From NCBI GenBank assembly GCA_964561025.1, contig CAZLNM010000134.1:1-10897 (forward strand): DNA of 10,897 nt, in the 5' to 3' direction. Positions 1 through 8,807 of this stretch are shown piece by piece. The position numbers and the translations under genes were made by a program. Each line of letters opens with the position of its first letter. Position 1 is the first letter of the stretch. The notes beneath the pieces were generated by a model. The model did no database searches, was not told the DNA's origin, and saw only the letters and a list, made by a program, of their open reading frames with translations. Source of the stretch: JAAZNF01 sp964561025 (GTDB lineage Bacteria > Myxococcota > B64-G9).

Positions 1-604
1 CCCCCAGACCCGGGGTGGGATACTCGTGCAGCGTCTCGCCGCTGGTCCCGTCCAGCGCCACGATCCTGTCGTCGAAGAAGCGGGCGTAGATGATGTTGGT
101 GGCTAGATCGCAGTAGTAGGAATGACTCATGTACTTGCCGGTGTACGGTACGCGCTGCACCGAAAAGCGCCTTCGCTCCGTATTCGTGTCGATGTCGCGA
201 AACACAAGCTCGATGTCATTGCCTCTATAGAACTCGGCGTGAGCAATTGTGTTACGATCTGCGCACGTCCAGAATTCCCGAGTCTGGTGCCAATCCGTCC
301 CGACTCTCTCGCCGAGCTGCAGAAGGAGCCGGCGCCGACCGGTCTCGATTTCAAAGACCTCAAGCGTGTCATTGACCATCATCGGATCGCCGTTCGCCGG
401 ATCTGGCTGGTAGTGGAAGGAGTTGATTCCGAGGTCTTTACCCGTTGCGAAGAAATCAAACAGCCAGGTATTTCCCGATGCCGTCAGCATCGCGGCATTG
501 TTGGGTTCGCCCGTGCAACCTGAAGCCATGTTTGCCAGAATACAGAAGCACCCGATACCCAAGAAGGTCGGGCCAATTATGGCACTGAGGTTCTGTTTTC
601 TCAT
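1..604 (-). CDS. Putative lipoprotein with beta-propeller-like segment (C-terminus beyond the window)
   Basis: This frame is open from ATG 604 to the left edge (201 codons, no stop), so the gene is incomplete. The first 29 residues are a basic start (MRKQN) and a hydrophobic core running into M-A-S-G-C30. That is an imperfect lipobox, with Ala rather than Leu at -3. Thr at +2 gives no inner-membrane retention signal, though that rule is not tested for this group. Near the visible end, residues about 170-200 read NIIYARFFDDRIVALDGTSG, then ETLHEYP. This resembles one blade of PQQ/BamB-like propellers ('ALDxxTGexxWxY'), so a surface or periplasmic beta-propeller is likely; its partner is unknown. 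The gene starts 14 bases after the stop of the giant phosphoesterase, with only a poor purine-rich site (GAACGGG), which suggests co-transcription and perhaps translational coupling. GC is mostly 47-58%, like the middle of the neighbouring giant gene. The existence of the gene is well supported; the lipoprotein and propeller calls are tentative. Confidence 0.8.
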   Translation of the reverse strand, partial: MRKQNLSAIIGPTFLGIGCFCILANMASGCTGEPNNAAMLTASGNTWLFDFFATGKDLGINSFHYQPDPANGDPMMVNDTLEVFEIETGRRRLLLQLGERVGTDWHQTREFWTCADRNTIAHAEFYRGNDIELVFRDIDTNTERRRFSVQRVPYTGKYMSHSYYCDLATNIIYARFFDDRIVALDGTSGETLHEYPTPGLG

Positions 605-618
605 GATTAAACCCGTTC

Positions 619-3600
619 CTATTGACTCACAGCCGTCCCGCGGAGAGAAATCGTGCGGAAGGTGCAGCCCCCTCCTCCGCCGATCCCCACGTGGACAGAT
701 TCCGTGTAACTACCGGGCAACTCGGGAAAGAACCGGACCGCGTACCAGCACGTCGCCCCCGGCGCGAGCACCTCGTTTAGCGAACAGGCCGGAAGGCCGG
801 GCTTCAGGGAAATCCCGGCCACCGGGAATGCCAGGCTCGACGACTCAACCGTGATCTCGCGAGGCAGGTCGTCGGCGTTGACGACCGAGAAGTAGAAGGG
901 CCCGGCCGAACCGCCTATCGGCGCCTCGCCGCAGTCGATGCTCGATGGCTGTGCGTAGACACGGCAGGGATCCTGCCCTGCGCCAATGATTGCGACGGCC
1001 AGCTTGATCGCCGTCGGGCACGGGGTCGCCCCGGCCGAGATGAACTCAAGGGTGCCAAAGCTGGGTTCGATGTCGCTTGTGCTCGTGTAACTCACCGCGA
1101 CGGCACACGAGGCTCCGGGCGGGAGCGCCATCGTGACACCGCAGCCCGATGGGTATCCCGAGGCGGCGGGACAGACGGCGGCTGGGTTGAGGTTGGCCGC
1201 AAAGCCTGTCGAGCCCTGTACCTGAATCGAAGAGAAGGCGACTGGCTGAGCCATCCGGTTGGTAAGAACCAGGCACCGACTCTCCGTGGTCCCCGGCGTA
1301 CGGGCTGGGAAGGTCACCGATGAAGGTACGGCTTCCAGCCCCGGCGCGGGGAAGTCCGCCACGCCGTCGCAGGCGTCGCCGCGCCCGTCGCCGTCGCAGT
1401 CGGCCTGAGCGGGGTTGCTCACATATGGACAGTTGTCGCAAGCATCGCCGAGGGCGTCGCCGTCCTGGTTTGCCTGATCGCTGTTTGCGACCTCCAGACA
1501 GTTGTCAAACCGATCCGGGATCCCGTCGGCGTCTGTGTCGGGGCGAGTCAGCCGCGACGGCACCGGGATGCAGCGAAGATGCGGTCCCCACGTGCCAACG
1601 CGATACGGCGAGGAGGTATGAGGCCGAAGACAGCGGCCCATCGTGACGCTCGTTCCATCTCTGAGGTAGGTGCACTGGGCAAACTCCGTCCTGCCCAGAC
1701 AGGCGAGGTCGGAGAACTCGGAGGGTCTGTGGCACTCGCTCTTCACGGTCCAGTCAACCTCCTTGAGGAACACGCATTCGTCCGAAAAAGTCGACCACTC
1801 GTCCTTGAACACGGAATAGAGCATGTTCCCATCAACGAAGAAGAGTGGAACGCCAATGTGTACTGGAGGGTCTTCCGCCAAGTGCCGGTACCCGCCCGTC
1901 CCGGCGACAATATGTATGGCATGATGCGACTCAGGTGCATTTTCTGGGTAGGTGAACGCATTTGACATTACTTTTGTGGTTGTCCGGGCGAAGGTGTGTT
2001 CATGACCAGTGATAATAAGATCCACGCCGGCCAACTCGAGGAACCTTGCGAGCTTGTACCTTGCGTCAGGAACTTCCTCTCCGCCAAGGTCCGTCAACGG
2101 CACGTGGAAGAACACGATCTTCCAGATGTCCGGAGCGTCCTTGTATTCCCAGAGATCTCGCTTGAGCCAAGTTATTTGGTCTGAGTCCTCCCGATCAATG
2201 TTCTCCTGACTTACCCAAGCCTGATCATCACTGGCACTTGCCCACGCGTCGAGAAAACAGCTTTTATCAACGTGAGGATCGCGGAACGGAGCATCGCCGG
2301 GTCGATACTTGCTGTTGCAGTGATCGTTGTCGGCCGCACCGAAAGAAACAATGTGAAGGTTCCCGAAGTTAAAGCTGTACGAGGAGTGGTCGTATCTGAA
2401 CCGCTCTTGAAGAATACCCTCGAGCCTGCGCGGCGGTGGAAACAGGTTGGACATCATGACGCTGGCATCGAAGCCGCTGTAATGAATTCCGAAAAACCAG
2501 CAGCCGGACCAGTTGTGGTTGCCAAGCGCCCCGTAGAGCGGCAAGCCGGATAGTGGCATGGCGAAAGCGCTAGCGGTGGCCAAGCCACTGTAATTCAAGC
2601 GGTTGAACACCCCGAACAGGTAGGCATCGAACACGTTTTCGTTGTAGCTCGTCTGAGCAAGGTCCCCTGGCGCCAACCAGAAGGACGGGTTCTCACCGGC
2701 CGCCAGTATTTCATGGAATCGGTTCGCAACCCGCTCAAACGGCTCGCCGGCTGTACGATAGGTTTGATAACACTCGGTCGTGCAACACCCTCCTCCAAAT
2801 GGCATCCCAAGCGAACACGCTCCACATCCAAGGATGTCTCTATCCATCGTCGGCGAGAAGTCGCCGAATGACATGAACTCCACTTGGTCGCCGGTCGCCA
2901 GCGGGGACGTCCGGAACCGGGCATCCACCGCGGGTTGGAATGTGTACCCGGCGGGCGCATAGGCCGACGGAAACTCCTTGAGTGAATAACTGTACCAGGT
3001 GGAAGGCCTGAGGTTTCCCAGCCGAACCTGGTACTGGCAATCGGGAAAGTTCTCGCTGCCCGAATCAACCTCCATCGGTTGAACGACCTCGCACCTCCGC
3101 GTCGTTGGCGCACCCACCTCGCTGTAGCAGAACTCCACCGGCGAGAGCATCCAGGGCGGGTCGCCGCAGATCTCCGGCACGGGCCAGTGTACCACCGGCT
3201 CGCAAACGATTCGGGGTGTTCCCCAGAGATCAGGCTCCTGCCTGCAAACATGCTGGCGCGCCAGACCGCAATCTGCATCCAGCGAGTCATGATACCGGCA
3301 GCTCCGCCGGAAGGTGATCAGCGCCGAGTGGTCGGTGACGTCCTGTATGTAGGGCATGCGGTGGCCGAACCAGGTGGAGGAGTGCATATAGTCTATCCAT
3401 GGGTACAGATCAGATTCGGGTTGATGGTAGTAGTTGGGAAGGTCCGTGGTGGTGCCGTTTTCCCCCGGCCGGCAGGTCGGTGGGCAATCGGGAGCGAACG
3501 CAACCCGGTATTCGGAAATGTCCGAGAACCGGACCTCTTCGAGCCGACCCGAGAAGGTTACGGGAGTCCCCGGCTCGGCGGGCGCGCCCAGCACCAGCGG

Positions 3601-6600
3601 ATTGTTCCCGGAAGCAGGCTCCCTGGGCAACCACGGCCCAAGATTGGTGTCGATGGGTCGCTGATTCTTCTTCCTTTCCTCGCGCTCGATTCCGACCTCG
3701 TTGGCTCTGCCATTGATATAGATTCTGCCTCGCTCGTGCCCGTCATACAGCGCAACGACGTGGAACCAGTTGCCTGGTGTGAGATCGCTGTCCCAACCCG
3801 GTTCGTAGGCGGTCGTGGCGATCTTGCGATACCGGCTGGCTGCCGGAGACCTCGAGTTGTAGACATACAGCTCAAGGAAGATCTCGCTGGCTGCTGGCAT
3901 CAGTTCGACACCCGGTTCGAAAGGATCGGGGAAAGTCGCTCGCCGGAGAACGAGCTTGAAGTTCCCGCGTTGAGAGACGATGACCCGCTGCTGCTCAGGA
4001 TAGACTCCGTCGTGCCTCACCCACGCATCGAAGGCGAACGCCCGAGGCATCTGACCGAGATCGGTTTCCACCCGCCCGCCGCGGAACTCCATACAACTCC
4101 CATAAAGACAGGAAACGCCAAGTCGAACATCGCCGAACACGTTCCCGTTCTTTCCATGGCCGCTTCCGTCCGCGACCTGGGCCGAACCGGCGGTATCCTC
4201 GCCGGGATAATAGAAGAGGTTGTGCGGCAGGAAATCCCTGGTGAACCCGGATGGAGGCGGCGGCTGCTGGGAAGGGCGCGGCCGGTCTATGGGGAACAAA
4301 CGCTCCAGCGGCGTCATGATCTGGAACGTGATTTCGCCGACCGGCGAATTTTGTCCGCCAGCTTGGAAGTCGCGAAGATCGACATTCCAAAAACCCATGG
4401 GATTTCCGTTGGCGGTCATATTCTGCCCGCTCGGCAAGCTCACCAGCAGTTCGAGGTCGCGGGGTTCAATCAGCGAGCGTTCCAACTGCCTCCTCTCGAT
4501 GGGAGCACGCAGGTGGATTCGGCCACTTCGTGAAAGTTCTCCGTTGGTAACAGAGAGCGTGACTGACTCGCCCACCGAAGAATAGGAACCCGTCCGTGGA
4601 GCAGGCAACTTCCCGGGTCCTACTCTCAACACGGCCCCATTCGGAACTGCTCCAGGAAGCATGTGAATAGTCCATCCGCTTAGTAGATGCTCAGGATCTC
4701 GGATATCAATGCGGCGTCCTTGCCGCTCGACCAGGAACGAGAGCGGATCCTTGGAATGGAGTCCCTCGTGATCCTTCAACTCGATGCCATCCAGGATCAC
4801 CCTGGCGCCACCGTAATAGTAGATCGCGAACCGGTATCGACTGTCCGCCTCGGCATCAAACGGAATGATGAGGTGTGGATTCGATGACCCCGCCCGGATA
4901 TCGGCGATCCCGGCGATAGAGAGCACGCCCGACCTCTCTCGAACCACCGCCGCGCTCGCTGCCGGTTGGCCATCCGGCCGCGGGGTGTCTGCAAGAACGT
5001 TGAATATCGCAAACCGTCGACCGCCACCGCACAGAACACGCGGACCGGCGTTGACCCAGGCATCCTCCCCGTCCTCCGGTTCGACGACCCAGCGGCTTCC
5101 CGCCGCGCGTCCGAGCGTTTGAAGGAGCTCGGCATCCGAACCGTTCCAGTATCTTCTCATAAAAGCAGACCGTGGCCCGAGCACCTCGAATTCAGCGAGG
5201 TGCGTATCGGGGCTCTCTTCGGTTCGAACATGAACAAAGCGTACGAACCGAGTCGCCGTATCGCACGTATCCTCGATTCCATCTCGCGTCGGCTCCTCCC
5301 GGCGGGCTAGCTCCATCCAGGAATTGGCAACATCATCCCAGGCCTCGATACGGTACGCCTGCGGGTACTGCCCCTTCACCCGAAAGCCCGTGACGACCTG
5401 CTTGGCTCCGAGATCGAGCTCCAGCTCGTTGCCGAATCCGCTTGCCACCCAGGAGGTGCTCGTGTCGCCGTCGATGGCAGAGAACTCTCTTGCGCACGCG
5501 GTGCAATCAGGGCCACAGGGTGCAAACCCCGTGCTGAATGAGACTCGTGCTGCAACAGCCAGATTCGACCCCTCGATGCCACCTTCCTGTCGGCAGCTCG
5601 ATGCGCATGGTCCTACCCAAGACAGCAGCTCCTCTGCTTGTTCAATCCATATGGCGGCTATATCGGGCTCAATCCATCGGCCGCTTCCCTGTCGAACGCT
5701 TTCGACAAACGCTTTCAAGGCGTTCAACCGGTCGTTGCAGTTCCTTGCGCTGATTGCGTCCTGCAACAGTCGCTCCAATCTCCTTCGCTGACCGGGGTTC
5801 AGGCTCGCACCCCCGACGGAGGTAAGCAGCGGTTCGATGACCGTTCCTGCCGAGCGAGCCTCGACAAGCACGGTCACTGTATCGGGCTCGCTCTCGTGAC
5901 TCGAATCAGATACGCGAAGCGAAAAAACAACCGCCTTTAGGTCGGCCACGTCCGGTGCGAAAAAATGCGGAGTCGCGCTTGTCGGATCATCAAGAACAAC
6001 CCTTGGACCGTCTGTCTGAACCCAAGTATAGGAAATTGGGTCGCCATCTGGGTCGGTGCTCTGTCTTCCATCCAGGACCACCCAGGAACCGGCAATGACT
6101 TCTTGGTCTGCACCTGCATTCGCAATCGGCGCCCGGTTCTCGGCAGGAGCGGCGCAGATGCCGTACCGCGCATAGTCCCACAAAGAGTCCGTGCCTCTTC
6201 CGCCGATGGCGAACACCAGCGGCGGGACGGACGGGTCGGTCGCGGGGAGCATCTCGTAGGGCACGGCGAGGCGCAGCTCACCGTTCACGTACAGCTCGGC
6301 TGTGTGCGCGGCGGGATCGCTCGCGGTCTTGTCGATGACAAAGCGCACGGTCACGGGCGCTGACCAGTCGATGCCGGAAATCACGAACGGCTCGCTCGCT
6401 CCCTCGACCTCGAGCGTCCCGGACGCGATGTCCGGCCCGGCCTCGGCCTTGGTAAGCCGGTTCCCGTCCGAGATGCCGATGCCCACCGTGGGGTTGTCGG
6501 GCGGCGAAAGATACCGGCTCACCGCGACGTTCACCTCGATCTCGTAGCGCGTGGACGTCGCGAGCGACTCTTCCACCCGGTAGAAGATCACCTCGCCCAG

Positions 6601-6882
6601 TGGATCGAAAGCGTCGAGGTGCAGGTACTCCCCGTCGCTCCACCAGGACGCGGGATGGCGCACCTGGACCTCCCAGGCGCCGGATGGAGAGTCCTCGGGG
6701 ATGGTGTCGCACTCGTAGGCGATGGAAACGGCGGCGCCGGAGGGGCAAGCGATATCGGCTTGTGATTCCTTGGCTGGCAAGAGGACAAGTATAAGCGGCA
6801 AGAGCAGAAAGCCCGCGCTACCGCTTACCCCCCCCCTGCAATCCAGGTGCCACGAACCGCACGCCCGCCCGATCCGCTTCAT
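619..6882 (-). CDS. Giant secreted multidomain calcineurin-like metallophosphoesterase (2087 aa)
   Basis: ATG 6882 is chosen because GGGAGG lies 5 bases upstream and a signal peptide follows: a long basic n-region, then FLLLPLILVLL and likely cleavage after SQA42. Approximate domains: 45-240 beta-sandwich (LamG-like); 249-343 PKD-like (NRAPIANAGADQ, then STDPDGD); 352-427 helical FIMAH-like (LNALKAFVESV); 432-569 F5/8 type C (discoidin); 570-880 unassigned, ending Pro-rich; 889-1128 LamG-like; 1165-1335 Cys-rich Fn3-like, as in the N-domain of purple acid phosphatases; 1336-1660 metallophosphoesterase; 1780-1838 thrombospondin type 3 calcium-binding repeats; 1845-2087 two ASH-like (choice-of-anchor D type) domains. 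Metal ligands are all visible: GD1341, GD1407, GNH1456, H1593 and GH1627-E-H1629. The Tyr of true purple acid phosphatases (GDxxY) is Gln here, so the family is calcineurin-like in the broad sense. It probably cleaves a phosphoester outside the cell; the substrate is unknown. It has no C-terminal anchor. Stop TAG at 619-621. Confidence 0.9.
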   Translation of the reverse strand: MKRIGRACGSWHLDCRGGVSGSAGFLLLPLILVLLPAKESQADIACPSGAAVSIAYECDTIPEDSPSGAWEVQVRHPASWWSDGEYLHLDAFDPLGEVIFYRVEESLATSTRYEIEVNVAVSRYLSPPDNPTVGIGISDGNRLTKAEAGPDIASGTLEVEGASEPFVISGIDWSAPVTVRFVIDKTASDPAAHTAELYVNGELRLAVPYEMLPATDPSVPPLVFAIGGRGTDSLWDYARYGICAAPAENRAPIANAGADQEVIAGSWVVLDGRQSTDPDGDPISYTWVQTDGPRVVLDDPTSATPHFFAPDVADLKAVVFSLRVSDSSHESEPDTVTVLVEARSAGTVIEPLLTSVGGASLNPGQRRRLERLLQDAISARNCNDRLNALKAFVESVRQGSGRWIEPDIAAIWIEQAEELLSWVGPCASSCRQEGGIEGSNLAVAARVSFSTGFAPCGPDCTACAREFSAIDGDTSTSWVASGFGNELELDLGAKQVVTGFRVKGQYPQAYRIEAWDDVANSWMELARREEPTRDGIEDTCDTATRFVRFVHVRTEESPDTHLAEFEVLGPRSAFMRRYWNGSDAELLQTLGRAAGSRWVVEPEDGEDAWVNAGPRVLCGGGRRFAIFNVLADTPRPDGQPAASAAVVRERSGVLSIAGIADIRAGSSNPHLIIPFDAEADSRYRFAIYYYGGARVILDGIELKDHEGLHSKDPLSFLVERQGRRIDIRDPEHLLSGWTIHMLPGAVPNGAVLRVGPGKLPAPRTGSYSSVGESVTLSVTNGELSRSGRIHLRAPIERRQLERSLIEPRDLELLVSLPSGQNMTANGNPMGFWNVDLRDFQAGGQNSPVGEITFQIMTPLERLFPIDRPRPSQQPPPPSGFTRDFLPHNLFYYPGEDTAGSAQVADGSGHGKNGNVFGDVRLGVSCLYGSCMEFRGGRVETDLGQMPRAFAFDAWVRHDGVYPEQQRVIVSQRGNFKLVLRRATFPDPFEPGVELMPAASEIFLELYVYNSRSPAASRYRKIATTAYEPGWDSDLTPGNWFHVVALYDGHERGRIYINGRANEVGIEREERKKNQRPIDTNLGPWLPREPASGNNPLVLGAPAEPGTPVTFSGRLEEVRFSDISEYRVAFAPDCPPTCRPGENGTTTDLPNYYHQPESDLYPWIDYMHSSTWFGHRMPYIQDVTDHSALITFRRSCRYHDSLDADCGLARQHVCRQEPDLWGTPRIVCEPVVHWPVPEICGDPPWMLSPVEFCYSEVGAPTTRRCEVVQPMEVDSGSENFPDCQYQVRLGNLRPSTWYSYSLKEFPSAYAPAGYTFQPAVDARFRTSPLATGDQVEFMSFGDFSPTMDRDILGCGACSLGMPFGGGCCTTECYQTYRTAGEPFERVANRFHEILAAGENPSFWLAPGDLAQTSYNENVFDAYLFGVFNRLNYSGLATASAFAMPLSGLPLYGALGNHNWSGCWFFGIHYSGFDASVMMSNLFPPPRRLEGILQERFRYDHSSYSFNFGNLHIVSFGAADNDHCNSKYRPGDAPFRDPHVDKSCFLDAWASASDDQAWVSQENIDREDSDQITWLKRDLWEYKDAPDIWKIVFFHVPLTDLGGEEVPDARYKLARFLELAGVDLIITGHEHTFARTTTKVMSNAFTYPENAPESHHAIHIVAGTGGYRHLAEDPPVHIGVPLFFVDGNMLYSVFKDEWSTFSDECVFLKEVDWTVKSECHRPSEFSDLACLGRTEFAQCTYLRDGTSVTMGRCLRPHTSSPYRVGTWGPHLRCIPVPSRLTRPDTDADGIPDRFDNCLEVANSDQANQDGDALGDACDNCPYVSNPAQADCDGDGRGDACDGVADFPAPGLEAVPSSVTFPARTPGTTESRCLVLTNRMAQPVAFSSIQVQGSTGFAANLNPAAVCPAASGYPSGCGVTMALPPGASCAVAVSYTSTSDIEPSFGTLEFISAGATPCPTAIKLAVAIIGAGQDPCRVYAQPSSIDCGEAPIGGSAGPFYFSVVNADDLPREITVESSSLAFPVAGISLKPGLPACSLNEVLAPGATCWYAVRFFPELPGSYTESVHVGIGGGGGCTFRTISLRGTAVSQ

Positions 6883-7016
6883 GGGATCCTCCCGTGGTTT
6901 GGATGATGACTGAGGGAATGATAGCGCATCGGGAAGAGGAACGTCAATCGAACCAGGAAGTGATGCCCGGACGGCATGTCCCGCGGGCTCGTGTGACCAT
7001 GCATCGCGAGTGGCGC
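6883..7016. other. 134-base gap between the DUF4139 gene and the giant phosphoesterase
   Basis: This is the longest non-coding stretch of the window. Apart from the ribosome binding site at its left end, it holds only a small inverted repeat (ATGCC/GGCAT, 6963-6977, 5-base loop) without a following T-run. It is long enough to hold a promoter for genes 4 and 5, but no convincing -35/-10 pair was recognised. Confidence 0.5.
6888..6893 (-). promoter_or_regulatory. Ribosome binding site of the giant phosphoesterase
   Basis: GGGAGG on the minus strand, 5 bases before ATG 6882. It decides the start: the reading frame stays open 670 codons further upstream (to 8892), but that stretch lies over the DUF4139 gene in another frame and has no signal peptide. 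Confidence 0.8.
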
Positions 7017-8765
7017 CTACTCGGACACGAACAACAGGTAGGTGAGCTGGACCTCGCGCTCCTCGCCAGGCCGAAAGTCGAGAGCGAAGGTGACGTCCGA
7101 GTGCGGGTTCAAACCCTCCACCCCGTCGGCGGGGTCGTGGCCGCGCACCGTGATCTGGCCGGGCTTGGTGGCCTTGATGGCCCGGCCACCCACCCCGGCC
7201 TTGATCACCAGGTGGATGGGGGCCTTGAGCGCGTTCGTCACCTTGAGGGTGACGCGGTTGGTGAGACGGGAGAAGTAGCTCCCCTGCCACTTCTCGGCCC
7301 GGCGCTCGCGGCCCTCCTCGATCTCGTCGAGCGTGCCGCGCACGCTGACCGCGGCGGTCACCGGCAAGAACACCTCGGCGTTCGGCGGGGTGAAGGTGAG
7401 CAGGTCCTGCCCCACCGGCCGCCCCTGGTCGAGCACCATGGCCGGGCCGGTGGTCCAGGGCACCGGGGTGCGGTTCTCGAGCACGATCTGGTGCCACACC
7501 TCGTTGCGTTCGGTGCGAAGCGGCGAGCCGCCCGCGCGGGAGGCCTGGGCGCCGTAGGGCAGGCGCGGCTCCCAGGTATAGACATGGCGCACCGGCACCT
7601 GGGCCTTGAACAAGGACACCGCGGCGCGCTGGCCGCGCGGCAAGGTGAGCGCGGGGGCGGAGTAGAAGAAGAGATCCTGCACCTCGCTCGCGCCCATGGC
7701 CTTCTCCGCCAGGTCGAAGTCCCCCGGCTCCCCGGCGGGTTGCGGCGTAAGACGGCGCGGCCGGCCCTGGTAGACGTTGGAGAACGCCTGCTGGCTCATG
7801 AGCTGGTTGTCGAGATCCGGGGCCACGCTCTCCAGCACCCGCCGCAGCGCGCGCTCCAGCACCAGCGGCGACAGCATGTCCTTGTAGCGGAAGGTGGGCA
7901 TGCCCACCACGAAGTCCACCGGCGCGCCCCGGATGTCCTCGGCCTCGTTCAGCACCTCGGCCTGGAGCGCGATCTCCGCCTGATTCCCATCCCCGAGCCC
8001 GATCCGGTAGGCGGGCACCCAGCGCAGCCCCGGACGGAAGTAGAGCAGGCGCAGCGCGTGCGCCTTGTCCGGCTTGGGGTCTGAAAATCGCAGCGTCAGC
8101 CGGTTGGCGGCCACCTCGCGGACCTCCTCCCGCTCCACCTCGACCGCCATGTCCGGCACCCGCAGGCTCTTCACCTCCGAGGCGGCGAGCAGCACGTCCC
8201 CCTGGCCGGTGCGCAGCACAAAAAGCTCGCCCTCGTAGGGCCGCCAGCCATCGCCCTCCGCCGCCGGGGCCGGGAACGGGCGGGCCGACCACGGGCTGTA
8301 GTACCCGGCCGCCGCCTCGGGACGCTCCCCGGCCGGCGCGGGCGGGCTCTCCAGGACGCGCAGGAGCTTGCCCTCCAACTCCTCGCCCCTCTCGCGGCTT
8401 ATGCGAGCGGTCTTTCCCAGGTTGGCCTTGACCACCTCGATGACGCTGCGGCAGGTGCCGCGATTTGCGCGCCGCTCCTGCCGGCTGCGGCGCTCGACGT
8501 TCATCGCGGCGAGCGGCGAGCCGTCCAGGTCGAAGATCCAGAAGGTCCCCAGCACCGCCTGGGTCGGCCCCTGGTCGGTGACGAGCGTCCCGTCCGGGCC
8601 GGCGCGGCCGCTCCCCTCCTTGACCACCAGGGCGTGCCCGTCCTTGAAGATCACCACCCGTTTGGTGGCGAGCTCGAGCTGACCCACCGGCTCTCCAGCA
8701 AGGGCCGACGCCCCGAAGAGGCACAACCCGGAAACTAGCGTCCGCCCCAGCCATCGCCCCTTCAT
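7017..8765 (-). CDS. Secreted DUF4139-type protein (582 aa)
   Basis: ATG 8765 has AAAGGAG 6 bases upstream and opens a signal peptide (MKGRWLGRTL, hydrophobic core, likely cleavage after ALA23). The centre of the mature protein carries the hallmark of DUF4139 / mucoidy-inhibitor-A-like proteins: LRWVPAYRIGL, then a run of polar strands and a GAPVDFVVGMP segment. The C-terminal half is beta-rich (VWHQIVLENRTPVPWTTGPA, then LTNRVTLKVTNALKAPIHL), which fits stacked beta-sandwich modules. No transmembrane segment, lipobox or C-terminal sorting motif is visible, so it is probably periplasmic or released. The biochemical role of DUF4139 proteins is not established. The N-terminal coiled-coil DUF4140 region common in MuiA-type proteins is not evident; residues about 80-180 are instead charged and Pro/Ala-rich. 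It starts 42 bases after the protease gene and GC is about 68%. The family call is fairly confident, the function unknown. Stop TAG at 7017-7019. Confidence 0.85.
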   Translation of the reverse strand: MKGRWLGRTLVSGLCLFGASALAGEPVGQLELATKRVVIFKDGHALVVKEGSGRAGPDGTLVTDQGPTQAVLGTFWIFDLDGSPLAAMNVERRSRQERRANRGTCRSVIEVVKANLGKTARISRERGEELEGKLLRVLESPPAPAGERPEAAAGYYSPWSARPFPAPAAEGDGWRPYEGELFVLRTGQGDVLLAASEVKSLRVPDMAVEVEREEVREVAANRLTLRFSDPKPDKAHALRLLYFRPGLRWVPAYRIGLGDGNQAEIALQAEVLNEAEDIRGAPVDFVVGMPTFRYKDMLSPLVLERALRRVLESVAPDLDNQLMSQQAFSNVYQGRPRRLTPQPAGEPGDFDLAEKAMGASEVQDLFFYSAPALTLPRGQRAAVSLFKAQVPVRHVYTWEPRLPYGAQASRAGGSPLRTERNEVWHQIVLENRTPVPWTTGPAMVLDQGRPVGQDLLTFTPPNAEVFLPVTAAVSVRGTLDEIEEGRERRAEKWQGSYFSRLTNRVTLKVTNALKAPIHLVIKAGVGGRAIKATKPGQITVRGHDPADGVEGLNPHSDVTFALDFRPGEEREVQLTYLLFVSE

Positions 8766-8771
8766 GACGCG

Positions 8772-8778
8772 CTCCTTT
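8772..8778 (-). promoter_or_regulatory. Ribosome binding site of the DUF4139 gene
   Basis: AAAGGAG on the minus strand, 6 bases before ATG 8765. It supports this start over one 14 codons upstream (8807), which would leave no room for a binding site after the protease stop codon and would put a non-signal stretch ahead of the signal peptide. Confidence 0.75.
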
Positions 8779-8807
8779 CGGCATCCAACGGTTGTCTGCC
8801 GCAACAT

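Noticed and set aside
3079..4533. 484-codon plus-strand open frame
   Set aside because: Antisense to the giant gene, which has clear domains there; the translated sequence shows no family or signal features.
6963..6977. Inverted repeat ATGCC-CGGAC-GGCAT as a possible terminator
   Set aside because: The stem is only 5 bp and no T-run follows on either strand.
6894..8084. 396-codon plus-strand open frame
   Set aside because: Antisense shadow of the DUF4139 gene in GC-rich DNA; His/Arg/Gly-rich with no recognisable domain.
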